Shown: positions 20,765 through 31,440, counted from the first letter of the stretch. The stretch is DNA of 64,000 nucleotides from Chamaelirium japonicum (GCA_947650365.1 OX393549.1:36141335-36205334), one strand, 5' to 3'. Notes: generated from the letters alone by a model not told the origin. A program made the numbers and translations.

Positions 20765-20889
20765 TATAGTCCCCTCCATCTCTTAGCTCCTTCCTCCTTA
20801 GTTGTATTGGACTTCAATTTGGGCTTCATGTGGCTCCTCGAATTTATGCTTCACACTTCACCAATCCGCCCAAGAGATGGCTACCCTAC

Positions 20890-21764
20890 TGTTGGGTATC
20901 CATCCCCATAAGGACAAGACCCAAGTTCGGCATCGCATTTGTTCTCGGATCATTCTTGCAACCGGCCACTGCGTGGAACCGGCTCTGCAGGGACTGATCT
21001 TTGAGCATCTGCAGCAGCTGATGGAGTTGGAGTTTGGCTTAGGTGTCTACATAGAAGTTGTAGAGGACATGTCAAGCTTTCCAACGGATCCGGAATCACT
21101 GAATTCTGATGAGTATTGAGGAAGATACAGCGATCTGAAGTCAGCCCTGTGATTACTTTCTGCACTCTGTTTTTAAGTGCAGATTTCAGTTTTATGTTTG
21201 GAGCCGTTGGATCAATCTCTTAATCCAACGGTCCACTTGCTTCATCTGCTGGATTTAATCATCCTATGGGTCCTTGGGGGCTATAGAGAGAGCATTTTGG
21301 GGCTTGAGTGAAATTAGGGAGAGCACAAAAGAGGGGTTTTCTCTTGGAGAGAAAACCTTGAGAGCAAAGAAGCATTCGTTGTTGCAGCCGAAGAAGAGAA
21401 AGGGGTAAGATCAAATCTTTCCTTTCCCTCCATTGGTGGAGATGGTTCTTGAGATCCTCTTCTAGTTGAAGAGAGGGATTTCTAGGGTTCTTTGAATCCT
21501 AAGGAAGTGGGGTTTCAAGCAAGGAGGAGAAGACAAGGTGTTGGGTGTAATCCATGATGTCTTTCCATCATTGCTAGTGAAACCCGAGCTTCGGCTCATC
21601 GTGCCCGTGGACGTAGCCCAATTTGGGGTGAACCACATAAATCCGTGTGTCTCTCTCTTTTTTGTGCTTGCTTGGTTTGTGTTTCTTTCTCGTGCTCACA
21701 CTCGCATACAAGGTGTTTGTTTCATTTCCACACAAAGAGGGAAGATCAAGGACTTTTCCCATCA
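20890..21764 (+). mobile_element. Copia copy A, 5' LTR (875 bp)
   Basis: TG...CA unit from TGTTGGGTATCC to TTTTCCCATCA. Full length is set by the primer-binding site, which starts 2 nt later. The flank just outside (CCTAC) is the same as outside the other copy's 5' LTR, inverted. Confidence 0.88.
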
Positions 21765-21766
21765 AG

Positions 21767-21778
21767 TGGTATCAGAGC
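21767..21778 (+). promoter_or_regulatory. Primer-binding site of Copia copy A
   Basis: TGGTATCAGAGC, complementary to the 3' end of initiator tRNA-Met; two bases (AG) after the LTR, which is normal spacing. Confidence 0.92.
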
Positions 21779-21823
21779 TAAGGTTTCGCCTACAAGGTGT
21801 TCGACGAAAGTCTTGTGTGAGAA

Positions 21824-24472
21824 ATGGAGGCTAGTGTGAGTCGGATGGTGAGCTTAAATGGGAATAATTGGATGATATGGAAGGCAAAGATGGAAGACCT
21901 CTTGTATTGCAAGGATCTCTATGGGCCGGTTGAAGGCGACGAAGCAAAGCCGGAGGGTACAAATGATGTTGATTGGAAAAAGCTAGATCGTAAAGCCGTG
22001 GGCTTCATTCGGCAATGGTTGGATGATACCGTGTTCCATCATGTATCCACCGAGACGTCCGCACATGCTCTTTGGAAGAAATTAGAGAGTCTTTATGAAA
22101 GAAAGACGGCCGGAAACAAAGCATTTTTGATCCGGAAGCTAGTGAACTTGAAGTACAAGGAGGGGTGCTCCATAGCCGAACATTTGAACGAGATGCAAAG
22201 TGTGGTGAATCAACTTTTCTCTATGAAGATGGTGCTTGATGACGAGTTGCAAGCACTATTGCTACTTAGCTCGTTGCCGGATAGTTGGGAGACGCTTGTG
22301 GTGTCGCTTAGCAACTCGGCTCCGGATGGGATTGTCACTATGAGTCAAGTGACCGGTAGCTTGTTGAATGAAGAGACAAGAAGAAGATCTTCGGGAAATT
22401 CGTACTCGGAAGCACTTGTTATGGAAAAACGGGGGAGAAGCAAGAGTAGGAAGCCTTACCATCGAGATGGATCAAAGGGGAGATCAAAGTCAAGGAAGGG
22501 CATCAAATGCTACCATTGTGGCAAGGAGGGCCACATGAAGAGAGAATGTCGCCAATTCAAAAGAGAGCAAAAGAAGAACCATGATGAAGAGAAGAAAGAG
22601 GATAAGTCCGCAAATGTAACTTCATCGGATAATGATATCATTATTGTGTCTGATGACAACTTTGTTGGTCTAGCATGTGACAACACTTGTTGGCTTGTTG
22701 ATTCGGGTGCATCATTCCATGTTACTCCACGAGCGGATTTCTTTGCATCCTACACATCCGGTGATTTTGGCCATGTTAGGATGGGAAATGAAGGTATGTG
22801 CAAGATCGTCGGAAAGGGAGATGTGTGCTTGAAGACTAACCTTGGGTGCAAGTTGGTACTCAAAGATGTGAGGCATGTCCCGGACATCCGTCTCAACTTG
22901 ATCTCCACCGGCAAGCTTGATGACGAAGGCTATATCAACCATTTTGGTGGCGGACAATGGAAGCTCACAAAGGGTTCATTGATTGTAGCAAAAGGGAAGA
23001 AAGATAGTTCTCTCTATACCACGCAAGCAAGCCTATGCAAGATGGAGGTGAATGCGGTAGAGAAGAAGACATCCACCGAGCTATGGCACAAGAGGCTCGG
23101 TCACATGAGTGAAAAGGGGATGCAAATCCTTGCAAGGAAGGAGCTTCTACCCGGCATTGGAGGTACATCTCTTGACACTTGTGATGATTGCCTAGCGGGT
23201 AAGCAACATAGAATCTCCTTCAAGAGAACTCCTCATTCTAGAAAGTCTAATGTTTTGGATGTAGTTTATTCTGACCTTTGTGGCCCTATGAAGGTTAGAA
23301 CACTTGGAGGTGCACTTTATTTTGTGACATTTATAGATGATCACTCCCGGAAGGTTTGGGCATTTGCATTGAAGTCCAAGGATCAAGTGTTGGACATCTT
23401 CAAACACTTTCAAGCAATTGTTGAAAGAGAGACCGGAAGAAAGTTAAAGTGCATTCACACCGATAACGGCGGAGAATATTTGGGTCCCTTTGATAGGTAT
23501 TGTGCCGAGCAAGGGATTAAGCATGAGAAGACGGTTCCCAAGACGCCTCAAGAAAATGGTATTGCCGAGAGAATGAATAGAACCATCGTGGAAAGGATCC
23601 GGTGCATGCTCAGACATTCCAAGTTGCCAAGATCCTTTTGGGGTGAGGCTATGAGGACGGCGGTTGATTTGATCAATCTATCTCCTTCGGCTCCATTGAA
23701 CGGGGATGTTCCGGACAAGGTTTGGTCGGGGAAGGATGTTTCCTATAAGCACTTGAAGGTGTTTGGTTGTAGGAGTTTTGTGCACATTCCCAAAGATGAG
23801 AGGTCAAAGCTTGACGACAAGGGGCGGCAATGCATCTTCATCGGCTATGCACATGAAGAGTTTGGCTACAGGTTTTGGGATCCGGTCAACAAGAAAGTGA
23901 TTAGAAGTCGGGATGTCATTTTTCTTGAAGATCAAACTTTTGAAGACTTTGAGAATGGTGAAAAACAAGAAGCTTTTGTTGATGATCTTATGGACATGGG
24001 GTTGGAGCCTTTACCCATGGTTCATAATGATGATGATAGAGATGAGCAAACTACTTCTAATGATGCAGTTGATGAACAAGAGCCTACTAGTGATGGTGAA
24101 CAAGAAGACCATGTGGAGCAAGAGCCACATGTTGAGCCTCAAGTTAGGAGGTCCACTAGAGAGCATCAACCTTCAAGAAGGTATTCTTCAAATGAGTATG
24201 TGTTACTCACCGACGGGGGAGAACCGGAAAGCTACCAAGAGGCCTTAACACATGAGCACAAGAGTGAGTGGTTAAAAGCCATGAAGGAGGAGTTCAAATC
24301 CCTACATGAGAACCACACATATGACTTGGTGGTTTTGCCAAAGGGTAAAATAGCACTCAAAAATAAGTGGGTGTACAAGTTGAAGACCGAAGAAAATTGC
24401 TCACATCCAAGGTACAAGGCACGGTTGGTTGTGAAGGGCTTCGGGCAAAAGAAGGGAATTGACTTTGAATAA
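21824..24472 (+). pseudogene. Copia copy A gag-pol, truncated in reverse transcriptase
   Basis: 882 codons from MEASVSRMVSLNGNNW. Order: gag, CCHC zinc knuckle CYHCGKEGHMKREC (residues 229-242), protease LVDSGAS (Asp293), integrase with HHCC (WHKRLGH ... CDDC) and catalytic residues near Asp484, Asp547 and Glu582, then the start of reverse transcriptase (WVYKLKTEENC, YKARLVVKGFGQ). At 24470 the element stops: the sequence changes to 30 bp of filler, giving a chance TAA, and then the other copy in inverted orientation. The polymerase core and RNase H are missing, so this copy cannot reverse transcribe itself. Confidence 0.95.
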
Positions 24473-24499
24473 GATGGACCCAAAAGAGAGAGATGCTTG
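24470..24499. other. Filler DNA at the fold-back junction
   Basis: Thirty bases (TAAGATGGACCC then AAAAGAGAGAGATGCTTG) belong to neither Copia copy at these positions. They join the broken pol of copy A to the broken 3' LTR of copy B. Filler of this kind is typical of end joining. Confidence 0.8.
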
Positions 24500-25347
24500 C
24501 TTTGTGTGGAAATGAAACAAACACCTTGTATGCGAGTGTGAGCACGAGAAAGAAACACAAACCAAGCAAGCACAAAAAAGAGAGAGACACACGGATTTAT
24601 GTGGTTCACCCCAAATTGGGCTACGTCCACGGGCACGATGAGCCGAAGCTCGGGTTTCACTAGCAATGATGGAAAGACATCATGGATTACACCCAACACC
24701 TTGTCTTCTCCTCCTTGCTTGAAACCCCACTTCCTTAGGATTCAAAGAACCCTAGAAATCCCTCTCTTCAACTAGAAGAGGATCTCAAGAACCATCTCCA
24801 CCAATGGAGGGAAAGGAAAGATTTGATCTTACCCCTTTCTCTTCTTCGGCTGCAACAACGAATGCTTCTTTGCTCTCAAGGTTTTCTCTCCAAGAGAAAA
24901 CCCCTCTTTTGTGCTCTCCCTAATTTCACTCAAGCCCCAAAATGCTCTCTCTATAGCCCCCAAGGACCCATAGGATGATTAAATCCAGCAGATGAAGCAA
25001 GTGGACCGTTGGATTAAGAGATTGATCCAACGGCTCCAAACATAAAACTGAAATCTGCACTTAAAAACAGAGTGCAGAAAGTAATCACAGGGCTGACTTC
25101 AGATCGCTGTATCTTCCTCAATACTCATCAGAATTCAGTGATTCCGGATCCGTTGGAAAGCTTGACATGTCCTCTACAACTTCTATGTAGACACCTAAGC
25201 CAAACTCCAACTCCATCAGCTGCTGCAGATGCTCAAAGATCAGTCCCTGCAGAGCCGGTTCCACGCAGTGGCCGGTTGCAAGAATGATCCGAGAACAAAT
25301 GCGATGCCGAACTTGGGTCTTGTCCTTATGGGGATGGATACCCAACA
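24500..25347 (-). mobile_element. Copia copy B, 3' LTR, lacking its last 27 bp
   Basis: 848 bp identical by eye to the 5' LTR at 29421-30295, but ending at CCACACAAAG instead of continuing to the terminal CCCATCA. The outer end abuts the filler, so no target duplication exists on this side. Confidence 0.88.
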
Positions 25348-25359
25348 AACTCCCCCTCC
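25348..25359 (-). promoter_or_regulatory. Polypurine tract of Copia copy B
   Basis: The minus strand reads GGAGGGGGAGTT directly before the 3' LTR (TGTTGGG); it primes plus-strand DNA synthesis in LTR retrotransposons. Confidence 0.88.
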
Positions 25360-25398
25360 AGACCCATGAGGAGGGATCTCTATGTCTTGTTTCCTCAG

Positions 25399-28300
25399 CT
25401 AACAAAGAGAAGTCACCAAACCCGCCACACGAGTGCAAACTTCGTGCTTCTCCTTGGGTAGTGACTTCGTCATTACATCCGATCCATTATCATCGGTATG
25501 TATCTTCTCAACTTGTAATTTCTTTTGTTCCACCACATCATGGATCCAACGATACCGCAAGTCGATGTGCTTGGTCCTTGAGTGAAAACTCGAGTTCTTA
25601 ATCAAATGTATTGCACTTTGGCTATCACAATACAGAACATACCGCTCTTGCTTGTGACCAAGTTCATGTAGAAATCTTTTCATCCACAATAGCTCTTTGC
25701 CAGCTTCCGTCGCCGCTATGAACTCGGCCTCGGTTGTCGACAATGCCACGCACTTTTGCAACTTTGATTTCCAAGCAACTGCTCCTCCTGCAAATGTCAT
25801 CAAGTACCCCGATGTGGACTTTCGTGTGTCAACATCTCCCGCCATATCGGCATCCGTGTAGCCTTGTAACAATGGCTCTCCATGGCCAAAGCACAAGCAC
25901 GCTTTCGAAGAGCCCCTGAGATACCGTAAGATCCACTTCACGGCCAACCAATGTTCTTGACCCGGATTCGAGAGGAACCGACTCACAACTCCGACCGAAT
26001 ATGCTAGGTCGGGCCTTGTGCAAACCATTGCATACATCAAAGAGCCGACCGCCGATGCATAAGGAATTGTCTTCATGTCATTCTTCTCTTTCTCACTTGT
26101 AGGACTTTGCTTGGAGTTAAGCTTGAAGTGACTACCAAGTGGAGTACCAACCGGCTTTGCCTTATCCATATGGAATCTCTCAAGTACCTTCTCAATGTAC
26201 CGCTCTTGAGATAGCCAAATCTTGCCTTCCTTCCGATTTCGGGATATTCTCATGCCGAGAATTTGCTTTGCCGATCCCAAGTCTTTCATAGCAAAGGACT
26301 TGCCAAGCTCCTTCTTCAAACTTGCAATTTTACTAGCATCCTTTCCAACTACTAACATATCGTCAACGTAGAGTAAAAGAATGATAAAATCGCCACTATC
26401 AAACCTTTTCATGAAAACGCAATGATCCGATGTCGTCCTCGTGTAGCCTTGCTCGATCATAAATGTATCAAACTTCTTGTACCATTGGCGTGGAGCTTGC
26501 TTTAGGCCGTACAAGCTCTTCCTCAACTTACACACAAGATGTTCCTTGCCTTTGACTTTGCACCCTTCCGGTTGCTCCATGTAGATTTCTTCCTCCAAGT
26601 CACCATGAAGAAAGGCCGTCTTCACATCTAGTTGCTCAATCTCCAAATTCATGCTTGCCGCAATGCTTAGAACAACCCGGATTGAAGACATCTTTACTAC
26701 CGGAGAATAAATTTCTTCAAAGTCAATTCCCTTCTTTTGCCCGAAGCCCTTCACAACCAACCGTGCCTTGTACCTTGGATGTGAGCAATTTTCTTCGGTC
26801 TTCAACTTGTACACCCACTTATTTTTGAGTGCTATTTTACCCTTTGGCAAAACCACCAAGTCATATGTGTGGTTCTCATGTAGGGATTTGAACTCCTCCT
26901 TCATGGCTTTTAACCACTCACTCTTGTGCTCATGTGTTAAGGCCTCTTGGTAGCTTTCCGGTTCTCCCCCGTCGGTGAGTAACACATACTCATTTGAAGA
27001 ATACCTTCTTGAAGGTTGATGCTCTCTAGTGGACCTCCTAACTTGAGGCTCAACATGTGGCTCTTGCTCCACATGGTCTTCTTGTTCACCATCACTAGTA
27101 GGCTCTTGTTCATCAACTGCATCATTAGAAGTAGTTTGCTCATCTCTATCATCATCATTATGAACCATGGGTAAAGGCTCCAACCCCATGTCCATAAGAT
27201 CATCAACAAAAGCTTCTTGTTTTTCACCATTCTCAAAGTCTTCAAAAGTTTGATCTTCAAGAAAAATGACATCCCGACTTCTAATCACTTTCTTGTTGAC
27301 CGGATCCCAAAACCTGTAGCCAAACTCTTCATGTGCATAGCCGATGAAGATGCATTGCCGCCCCTTGTCGTCAAGCTTTGACCTCTCATCTTTGGGAATG
27401 TGCACAAAACTCCTACAACCAAACACCTTCAAGTGCTTATAGGAAACATCCTTCCCCGACCAAACCTTGTCCGGAACATCCCCGTTCAATGGAGCCGAAG
27501 GAGATAGATTGATCAAATCAACCGCCGTCCTCATAGCCTCACCCCAAAAGGATCTTGGCAACTTGGAATGTCTGAGCATGCACCGGATCCTTTCCACGAT
27601 GGTTCTATTCATTCTCTCGGCAATACCATTTTCTTGAGGCGTCTTGGGAACCGTCTTCTCATGCTTAATCCCTTGCTCGGCACAATACCTATCAAAGGGA
27701 CCCAAATATTCTCCGCCGTTATCGGTGTGAATGCACTTTAACTTTCTTCCGGTCTCTCTTTCAACAATTGCTTGAAAGTGTTTGAAGATGTCCAACACTT
27801 GATCCTTGGACTTCAATGCAAATGCCCAAACCTTCCGGGAGTGATCATCTATAAATGTCACAAAATAAAGTGCACCTCCAAGTGTTCTAACCTTCATAGG
27901 GCCACAAAGGTCAGAATAAACTACATCCAAAACATTAGACTTTCTAGAATGAGGAGTTCTCTTGAAGGAGATTCTATGTTGCTTACCCGCTAGGCAATCA
28001 TCACAAGTGTCAAGAGATGTACCTCCAATGCCGGGTAGAAGCTCCTTCCTTGCAAGGATTTGCATCCCCTTTTCACTCATGTGACCGAGCCTCTTGTGCC
28101 ATAGCTCGGTGGATGTCTTCTTCTCTACCGCATTCACCTCCATCTTGCATAGGCTTGCTTGCGTGGTATAGAGAGAACTATCTTTCTTCCCTTTTGCTAC
28201 AATCAATGAACCCTTTGTGAGCTTCCATTGTCCGCCACCAAAATGGTTGATATAGCCTTCGTCATCAAGCTTGCCGGTGGAGATCAAGTTGAGACGGATG

Positions 28301-29361
28301 TCCGGGACATGCCTCACATCTTTGAGTACCAACTTGCACCCAAGGTTAGTCTTCAAGCACACATCTCCCTTTCCGACGATCTTGCACATACCTTCATTTC
28401 CCATCCTAACATGGCCAAAATCACCGGATGTGTAGGATGCAAAGAAATCCGCTCGTGGAGTAACATGGAATGATGCACCCGAATCAACAAGCCAACAAGT
28501 GTTGTCACATGCTAGACCAACAAAGTTGTCATCAGACACAATAATGATATCATTATCCGATGAAGTTACATTTGCGGACTTATCCTCTTTCTTCTCTTCA
28601 TCATGGTTCTTCTTTTGCTCTCTTTTGAATTGGCGACATTCTCTCTTCATGTGGCCCTCCTTGCCACAATGGTAGCATTTGATGCCCTTCCTTGACTTTG
28701 ATCTCCCCTTTGATCCATCTCGATGGTAAGGCTTCCTACTCTTGCTTCTCCCCCGTTTTTCCATAACAAGTGCTTCCGAGTGCGAATTTCCCGAAGATCT
28801 TCTTCTTGTCTCTTCATTCAACAAGCTACCGGTCACTTGACTCATAGTGACAATCCCATCCGGAGCCGAGTTGCTAAGCGACACCACAAGCGTCTCCCAA
28901 CTATCCGGCAACGAGCTAAGTAGCAATAGTGCTTGCAACTCGTCATCAAGCACCATCTTCATAGAGAAAAGTTGATTCACCACACTTTGCATCTCGTTCA
29001 AATGTTCGGCTATGGAGCACCCCTCCTTGTACTTCAAGTTCACTAGCTTCCGGATCAAAAATGCTTTGTTTCCGGCCGTCTTTCTTTCATAAAGACTCTC
29101 TAATTTCTTCCAAAGAGCATGTGCGGACGTCTCGGTGGATACATGATGGAACACGGTATCATCCAACCATTGCCGAATGAAGCCCACGGCTTTACGATCT
29201 AGCTTTTTCCAATCAACATCATTTGTACCCTCCGGCTTTGCTTCGTCGCCTTCAACCGGCCCATAGAGATCCTTGCAATACAAGAGGTCTTCCATCTTTG
29301 CCTTCCATATCATCCAATTATTCCCATTTAAGCTCACCATCCGACTCACACTAGCCTCCAT
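25399..29361 (-). CDS. Copia copy B gag-pol polyprotein, intact open frame (1,320 aa)
   Basis: A single uninterrupted frame with the full Copia order: gag, zinc knuckle (229-242), aspartic protease (Asp293 in DSGAS), integrase (Asp484, Asp547, Glu582), reverse transcriptase with LLYVDDM (YVDD at 998-1001) and RNase H (STTEAEF, YCDSQSAIHL, TKHIDLRY). Products would form cytoplasmic particles, copy the RNA and integrate the cDNA. The length is usual for the Tnt1-like group. No stops or frameshifts are visible and the LTRs look identical, so the copy is young and its coding part potentially functional, although its 3' LTR end is lost. It differs from copy A by one visible substitution over their shared length. 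Confidence 0.96.
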   Translation of the reverse strand: MEASVSRMVSLNGNNWMIWKAKMEDLLYCKDLYGPVEGDEAKPEGTNDVDWKKLDRKAVGFIRQWLDDTVFHHVSTETSAHALWKKLESLYERKTAGNKAFLIRKLVNLKYKEGCSIAEHLNEMQSVVNQLFSMKMVLDDELQALLLLSSLPDSWETLVVSLSNSAPDGIVTMSQVTGSLLNEETRRRSSGNSHSEALVMEKRGRSKSRKPYHRDGSKGRSKSRKGIKCYHCGKEGHMKRECRQFKREQKKNHDEEKKEDKSANVTSSDNDIIIVSDDNFVGLACDNTCWLVDSGASFHVTPRADFFASYTSGDFGHVRMGNEGMCKIVGKGDVCLKTNLGCKLVLKDVRHVPDIRLNLISTGKLDDEGYINHFGGGQWKLTKGSLIVAKGKKDSSLYTTQASLCKMEVNAVEKKTSTELWHKRLGHMSEKGMQILARKELLPGIGGTSLDTCDDCLAGKQHRISFKRTPHSRKSNVLDVVYSDLCGPMKVRTLGGALYFVTFIDDHSRKVWAFALKSKDQVLDIFKHFQAIVERETGRKLKCIHTDNGGEYLGPFDRYCAEQGIKHEKTVPKTPQENGIAERMNRTIVERIRCMLRHSKLPRSFWGEAMRTAVDLINLSPSAPLNGDVPDKVWSGKDVSYKHLKVFGCRSFVHIPKDERSKLDDKGRQCIFIGYAHEEFGYRFWDPVNKKVIRSRDVIFLEDQTFEDFENGEKQEAFVDDLMDMGLEPLPMVHNDDDRDEQTTSNDAVDEQEPTSDGEQEDHVEQEPHVEPQVRRSTREHQPSRRYSSNEYVLLTDGGEPESYQEALTHEHKSEWLKAMKEEFKSLHENHTYDLVVLPKGKIALKNKWVYKLKTEENCSHPRYKARLVVKGFGQKKGIDFEEIYSPVVKMSSIRVVLSIAASMNLEIEQLDVKTAFLHGDLEEEIYMEQPEGCKVKGKEHLVCKLRKSLYGLKQAPRQWYKKFDTFMIEQGYTRTTSDHCVFMKRFDSGDFIILLLYVDDMLVVGKDASKIASLKKELGKSFAMKDLGSAKQILGMRISRNRKEGKIWLSQERYIEKVLERFHMDKAKPVGTPLGSHFKLNSKQSPTSEKEKNDMKTIPYASAVGSLMYAMVCTRPDLAYSVGVVSRFLSNPGQEHWLAVKWILRYLRGSSKACLCFGHGEPLLQGYTDADMAGDVDTRKSTSGYLMTFAGGAVAWKSKLQKCVALSTTEAEFIAATEAGKELLWMKRFLHELGHKQERYVLYCDSQSAIHLIKNSSFHSRTKHIDLRYRWIHDVVEQKKLQVEKIHTDDNGSDVMTKSLPKEKHEVCTRVAGLVTSLC

Positions 29362-29406
29362 TTCTCACACAAGACTTTCGTCGAACACCTTGTAGGCGAA
29401 ACCTTA

Positions 29407-29418
29407 GCTCTGATACCA
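29407..29418 (-). promoter_or_regulatory. Primer-binding site of Copia copy B
   Basis: TGGTATCAGAGC on the minus strand, two bases inside the 5' LTR end at 29421. Confidence 0.92.
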
Positions 29419-29420
29419 CT

Positions 29421-30295
29421 TGATGGGAAAAGTCCTTGATCTTCCCTCTTTGTGTGGAAATGAAACAAACACCTTGTATGCGAGTGTGAGCACGAGAAAG
29501 AAACACAAACCAAGCAAGCACAAAAAAGAGAGAGACACACGGATTTATGTGGTTCACCCCAAATTGGGCTACGTCCACGGGCACGATGAGCCGAAGCTCG
29601 GGTTTCACTAGCAATGATGGAAAGACATCATGGATTACACCCAACACCTTGTCTTCTCCTCCTTGCTTGAAACCCCACTTCCTTAGGATTCAAAGAACCC
29701 TAGAAATCCCTCTCTTCAACTAGAAGAGGATCTCAAGAACCATCTCCACCAATGGAGGGAAAGGAAAGATTTGATCTTACCCCTTTCTCTTCTTCGGCTG
29801 CAACAACGAATGCTTCTTTGCTCTCAAGGTTTTCTCTCCAAGAGAAAACCCCTCTTTTGTGCTCTCCCTAATTTCACTCAAGCCCCAAAATGCTCTCTCT
29901 ATAGCCCCCAAGGACCCATAGGATGATTAAATCCAGCAGATGAAGCAAGTGGACCGTTGGATTAAGAGATTGATCCAACGGCTCCAAACATAAAACTGAA
30001 ATCTGCACTTAAAAACAGAGTGCAGAAAGTAATCACAGGGCTGACTTCAGATCGCTGTATCTTCCTCAATACTCATCAGAATTCAGTGATTCCGGATCCG
30101 TTGGAAAGCTTGACATGTCCTCTACAACTTCTATGTAGACACCTAAGCCAAACTCCAACTCCATCAGCTGCTGCAGATGCTCAAAGATCAGTCCCTGCAG
30201 AGCCGGTTCCACGCAGTGGCCGGTTGCAAGAATGATCCGAGAACAAATGCGATGCCGAACTTGGGTCTTGTCCTTATGGGGATGGATACCCAACA
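29421..30295 (-). mobile_element. Copia copy B, 5' LTR (875 bp)
   Basis: Complete TG...CA LTR, same length and same visible sequence as copy A's 5' LTR. Copy B as a whole spans 24500-30295 on the minus strand. Confidence 0.9.
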
Positions 30296-30463
30296 GTAGG
30301 GTAGCCATCTCTTGGGCGGATTGGTGAAGTGTGAAGCATAAATTCGAGGAGCCACATGAAGCCCAAATTGAAGTCCAATACAACTAAGGAGGAAGGAGCT
30401 AAGAGATGGAGGGGACTATAGCCCCAGACACCTGATTGCTGAAGAACCAGAGAAATGCAGAAA

Positions 30464-30595
30464 TATGAGGCCGGGACCATCTCTCTCCCATTTGTTTCCT
30501 CCGGAGAACAGATTGCCGACTTCTTCACGAAGTCACATCCTGCTCCACGTTTTCAGTTTCTACTTAGCAAACTCATGGTGCATGACCCACCTTGA
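30464..30595 (+). pseudogene. C-terminus of another Copia RNase H
   Basis: 43 codons in frame, YEAGTISLPFVSSGEQIADFFTKSH and so on, ending HDPP-stop. FVSSGEQIADFFTK is the conserved tail of Copia RNase H (usual form P-x-x-E-Q-x-A-D-x-F-T-K). It begins exactly where the inverted repeat ends, so the rest of this element was lost or lies elsewhere. Confidence 0.82.
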
Positions 30596-30597
30596 GT

Positions 30598-30765
30598 TTG
30601 AGGGGGGCTGTTAGTGATAGTGTATATCATTGAGATACAGGTACCCGTAGATACCTGTATATGATACCCCTTTGTTCCTTTCTTGTATCTTTATATATTT
30701 GGCCCTTGGTCTAATGAGATGGTTTTCATCCATTCTCCCAAAACCTAGCCTCTCTCTCTCTCTCC
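30598..30765 (+). mobile_element. Polypurine tract and 3' LTR of the Copia remnant
   Basis: TTTGAGGGGGGC precedes TGTTAGTGATAG at 30609, a polypurine tract followed by an LTR start, as in small-LTR Copia elements. A TATA-like TTTATATATTTGG lies near 30690. The right end is uncertain; I place it after CCTAGCC and the short CT run. 30770-31270 contains nothing I recognise. Confidence 0.65.
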
Positions 30766-31277
30766 ATGCTAGATCATCATCGTCACAGCGGCGGCCCGTC
30801 CGTCGAGTCTGTCGTATTTCCGATGGCCCTGGCTACTAATTTTGATGAAGAGCAATCACGTCGGCCCATATATCCACCGAATTTGCCGCAATTTCGGCAA
30901 CCTTGGTTGCCGATTTAAGGGAAGATCGAGCAATTGCAACTGCCCCCATTGTGGATAATTTAGACATTTAATCTAGGCTTATGATATAAGTTGGTTGGTT
31001 TGTCATCTTAACAAAGCCAGCTAGCTCATTAATTGGCAATCGAGTGGGGGGAGTAAGACTTCCACCAAAGATCGAATCCTTTATCTAGAAAAAGATAAAA
31101 CTCTTGCACGTGTCATTAACCTAGGTTTTGTCGTGGTCTTTTCGACGGCCAGGCCGATTAAATACATTTTCGACGAAGCCTAATTAATACCCCGATTCAA
31201 GCTATATGCTGCCGAATTTGGCTCTATCTTTGTATTGTTTGCATTCTAATGCTCCATTATCTCAATTTTAAACCTCT

Positions 31278-31440
<163 letters not shown>

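Larger units (their letters stand above)
20723..24469 (+). repeat. Left arm of a 3,747-bp inverted repeat
   Basis: Reverse-complementary to 26716-30462 without a length difference. It includes 167 bp of host flank, a complete Copia 5' LTR, leader and the polyprotein gene through integrase into the first reverse transcriptase residues. The one difference I found is T at 22403 against C on the same sense in the other arm (position 28782), changing Tyr to His in gag. Arm positions sum to 51185. Confidence 0.93.
26716..30462 (-). repeat. Right arm of the 3,747-bp inverted repeat
   Basis: Mirror of 20723-24469, spanning copy B from early reverse transcriptase back through its 5' LTR plus the same 167-bp flank. 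The arm ends at 30462, where sequence switches abruptly to an unrelated Copia RNase H tail. The spacer between arms (24470-26715) holds the filler, the 3' LTR and the remaining pol of copy B. Confidence 0.93.

Noticed and set aside
20890-24472. Copia copy A as an independent insertion next to copy B
   Set aside because: Both copies share 167 bp of inverted host flank and neither has a target duplication, which independent insertions would not give.
24232-24699. 155-codon minus-strand frame
   Set aside because: Runs from the 3' LTR through filler into the antisense of copy A's pol; a chimera created by the fold-back junction.
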